Positions 21,894 to 23,420 of a stretch of 23,420 bases of DNA are shown piece after piece. Within the stretch, counting starts at the first letter, position 1, and each line of letters opens with the position of its first letter. The stretch covers positions 1 through 23,420 of IMG/VR virus record IMGVR_UViG_3300031162_001515; one strand, written 5' to 3'. Origin of the DNA: a virus. A program made the position numbers and the translations under genes. The notes beneath the pieces were generated by a model. It had not been told where the DNA came from and searched no databases. It saw only the letters and a list, made by a program, of their open reading frames with translations.

Positions 21894-23420
21894 ATGACTG
21901 GAGAACTAATACCTACTGGAGTAACGTTTGGAGCTGGAAGAAATTCTATAAACGAAGCGTTTAGCGGAACTGCTGAATTTAACAATATAGTAATGGACTC
22001 TGGCGCTGACCTTTATGGTGGAGCTGCTGGAGGAACTATTTATTCAGGAGGAACAGACCTTTATAATATATTTTCAACCTCTGGAGGTTCAACTTTTACA
22101 GGTAACACTTCTGCTACTTCTATAAGTGATATTTACGTATCAAACATACACTCTCCGTCTCTTAATCTAAACCCATTAGATGAAGGTAGTATTTTCTTTA
22201 GTTCAGCAAGCGGATTTACATACGACACAGTTAACAATAGGTTAGGGCTTAATAACTCTGCTCCAGCACATGTGTTAGATGCGATAAATACAGATGGTTC
22301 AACATTTTACTTAGATGCCACAAGTAGTGTATCTAGTGGTGCTAGGATGACTGGGGTATCTACTAAGTTTTCATCGTATCAAGTAGTATCACCCAATGTT
22401 GGTGGTATACAAATAGGGGTTATTGGGGAAGATACAGTAGTGCCATCTGCAATACCTCATTTTGGACAAACAGGTGATACCTTCATATATTCCAGCGCTG
22501 CAGCAAATGGTTTAAATATAATATCTAAAGAAAGCGGTGGCTCAACTAAAGATTACATTAGATTCTACGCAGGAAACGATGGCTCACTTAGTGCTCCAGG
22601 CTCTATAGGAGCTGATATACACATACAAGGTAAAGGTGGAACTAGGGGGTATGTTGGGTTTAATGAAGAGAATCCAACCGAGCAAATACACGTCAATGGC
22701 TCTATTAAAGTTGATAATGGAAGTGTGGGTATTAACACAACTGCATCTCCAGGCTTAGCTCTAGATGTGGTAGGTAGAGTGTTGGCTACTGGCGGTGGGG
22801 CTCATTCATTTGTTTCAACAGGGGGTAGTCCATATAATGTAATTCAAGTGATAGCTCCAAGTGTTCCAGCTGGATTGTCAGAAACTTTTGGCATACACTA
22901 TAGTACTGATGATAATAGCTCTGTAAATAGGACGTTTGCAAAAGTAGCATCATATGTAGAATCAAGAGCTGCTGGCTCTGTTACTGGGGGGTTAGCGTTT
23001 GGAACAGCTATAGCTGGAACTACAGAATCATCTCCAACAACTAAGATGACAATAGATTCTGCTGGTAATGTCGAGGTTTTAAGTGGGAATTTTTCTGCTG
23101 GAACTAGTGGGGTTATTTACTCTGGAGGAACTGACCTTTATAATATATTTGGAGCTGGTGGTTCTGGAGAAGTAAATACAGTATCAAGCGTTGGTACTGG
23201 AAATAGTTTGTTTAAGCAAAAAACAGGGGTTGACCTTGAATTTAGAAGCCTTTCTGCAGGAACAAATATAGTTATTACAACTGGAGATACAATCACTATA
23301 AACTCTGGAGGGGCTACTTATGATTTTGGGACTACCTCTGGGATTGTTGCTTGGGACCTACTAACAACTTCAAGGAGTGCTAAAATAACACTTAACGGAA
23401 ATGTTACAGCATTAAATATA
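21894..23420 (+). CDS. Tail fibre protein, C-terminus beyond the window
   Basis: The frame is open for 509 codons from ATG 21894 to the window edge with no stop. The translation is rich in Gly, Ser, Thr and Asn. It contains blocks of the type LGLNNSAPAHVLDAINTDG, VGFNEENPTEQIHVNGSIKV and VGINTTASPGLALDVVGR, the repeat found in fibres and adhesins that usually reads (V/I)GIGTxNPxxxLxVxG. A separate motif IYSGGTDLYNIF occurs twice (22038-22073 and 23115-23150). It should form an elongated trimeric fibre that binds the host surface. It follows the Ig-like protein by 27 bases. Confidence 0.85.
   Translation, partial: MTGELIPTGVTFGAGRNSINEAFSGTAEFNNIVMDSGADLYGGAAGGTIYSGGTDLYNIFSTSGGSTFTGNTSATSISDIYVSNIHSPSLNLNPLDEGSIFFSSASGFTYDTVNNRLGLNNSAPAHVLDAINTDGSTFYLDATSSVSSGARMTGVSTKFSSYQVVSPNVGGIQIGVIGEDTVVPSAIPHFGQTGDTFIYSSAAANGLNIISKESGGSTKDYIRFYAGNDGSLSAPGSIGADIHIQGKGGTRGYVGFNEENPTEQIHVNGSIKVDNGSVGINTTASPGLALDVVGRVLATGGGAHSFVSTGGSPYNVIQVIAPSVPAGLSETFGIHYSTDDNSSVNRTFAKVASYVESRAAGSVTGGLAFGTAIAGTTESSPTTKMTIDSAGNVEVLSGNFSAGTSGVIYSGGTDLYNIFGAGGSGEVNTVSSVGTGNSLFKQKTGVDLEFRSLSAGTNIVITTGDTITINSGGATYDFGTTSGIVAWDLLTTSRSAKITLNGNVTALNI
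22038..23150 (+). repeat. Repeated IYSGGTDLYNIF element in the tail fibre
   Basis: Two 36-base segments, at 22038-22073 and 23115-23150, encode the same twelve residues, IYSGGTDLYNIF, each followed by a Gly/Ser-rich stretch. The DNA differs only at synonymous positions. They bracket most of the visible fibre and may mark domain boundaries or sites of recombination between fibre genes. Confidence 0.7.

Noticed and set aside
1-23420. tRNA genes, rRNA, CRISPR arrays, insertion sequences
   Set aside because: No cloverleaf-like T-arm sequence, no regularly spaced repeats and no transposase-like frame were seen on either strand by eye.

Overview
The window looks like part of a large, low-GC (by eye about 30%) tailed-phage genome with a T4-like replication and recombination gene set, probably from an uncultured phage. 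The evidence is tightly packed co-oriented genes with 1-11 bp overlaps, recombination genes of the gp46/gp47 type, a TOPRIM primase, a RuvC-like resolvase, a SNF2 helicase interrupted by an intein, and tail or baseplate proteins. There are no host metabolic genes, rRNA or tRNA. Most start codons follow A-rich leaders and not a Shine-Dalgarno sequence, which would fit a Bacteroidota host. That host call is an inference only.

Layout. Positions 1-130 hold the tail of a rightward gene and a strong two-way terminator. Positions 131-532 (-) encode a small protein with a possible capsid-targeting N-terminus. Positions 606-5290 (-) form an operon running leftward from a Cas4/RecB-type nuclease through two small proteins (one resembling histone H1-like Hc1) to a SNF2 helicase whose Walker A motif is split by a class 3, Gln1, LAGLIDADG intein. 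Positions 5361-6104 (+) hold an isolated gene that shares its N-terminal motif with the 131-532 protein. Positions 6210-12495 (-) form the replication and recombination operon: primase, zinc-ribbon protein, a broken small gene carrying a duplicated gp47 start, the gp47 nuclease domain, a conserved small protein, a prohead-protease-like protein, a large gp46-like ATPase, and a coiled-coil protein. Positions 12647-13189 (-) encode a RuvC-like resolvase. Positions 13407-17601 (-) hold four structural proteins, followed by a terminator at 13209-13240. From a divergent promoter region at 17602-17742, the rightward tail operon (17743 to the window end) encodes a tail-protein-I-like protein, a protein with Ig-like domains and a tail fibre cut by the window edge.

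The most unusual feature is the rearranged Mre11-Rad50 (gp47-gp46) pair. The gp47-like gene stops right after its last phosphoesterase motif. The missing gp47 C-terminal half (beginning with the GSLIQQNFGE motif, then the cap and the Rad50-binding region) is instead fused to the N-terminus of the gp46-like ATPase, two genes downstream. Between the halves lie a conserved 103-residue phage protein and a prohead-protease relative that has Met where the catalytic His is expected. Just upstream lies a second, truncated copy of the gp47 start. Together these suggest a history of insertion and recombination at this locus that left a split nuclease and a single-chain cap-ATPase.
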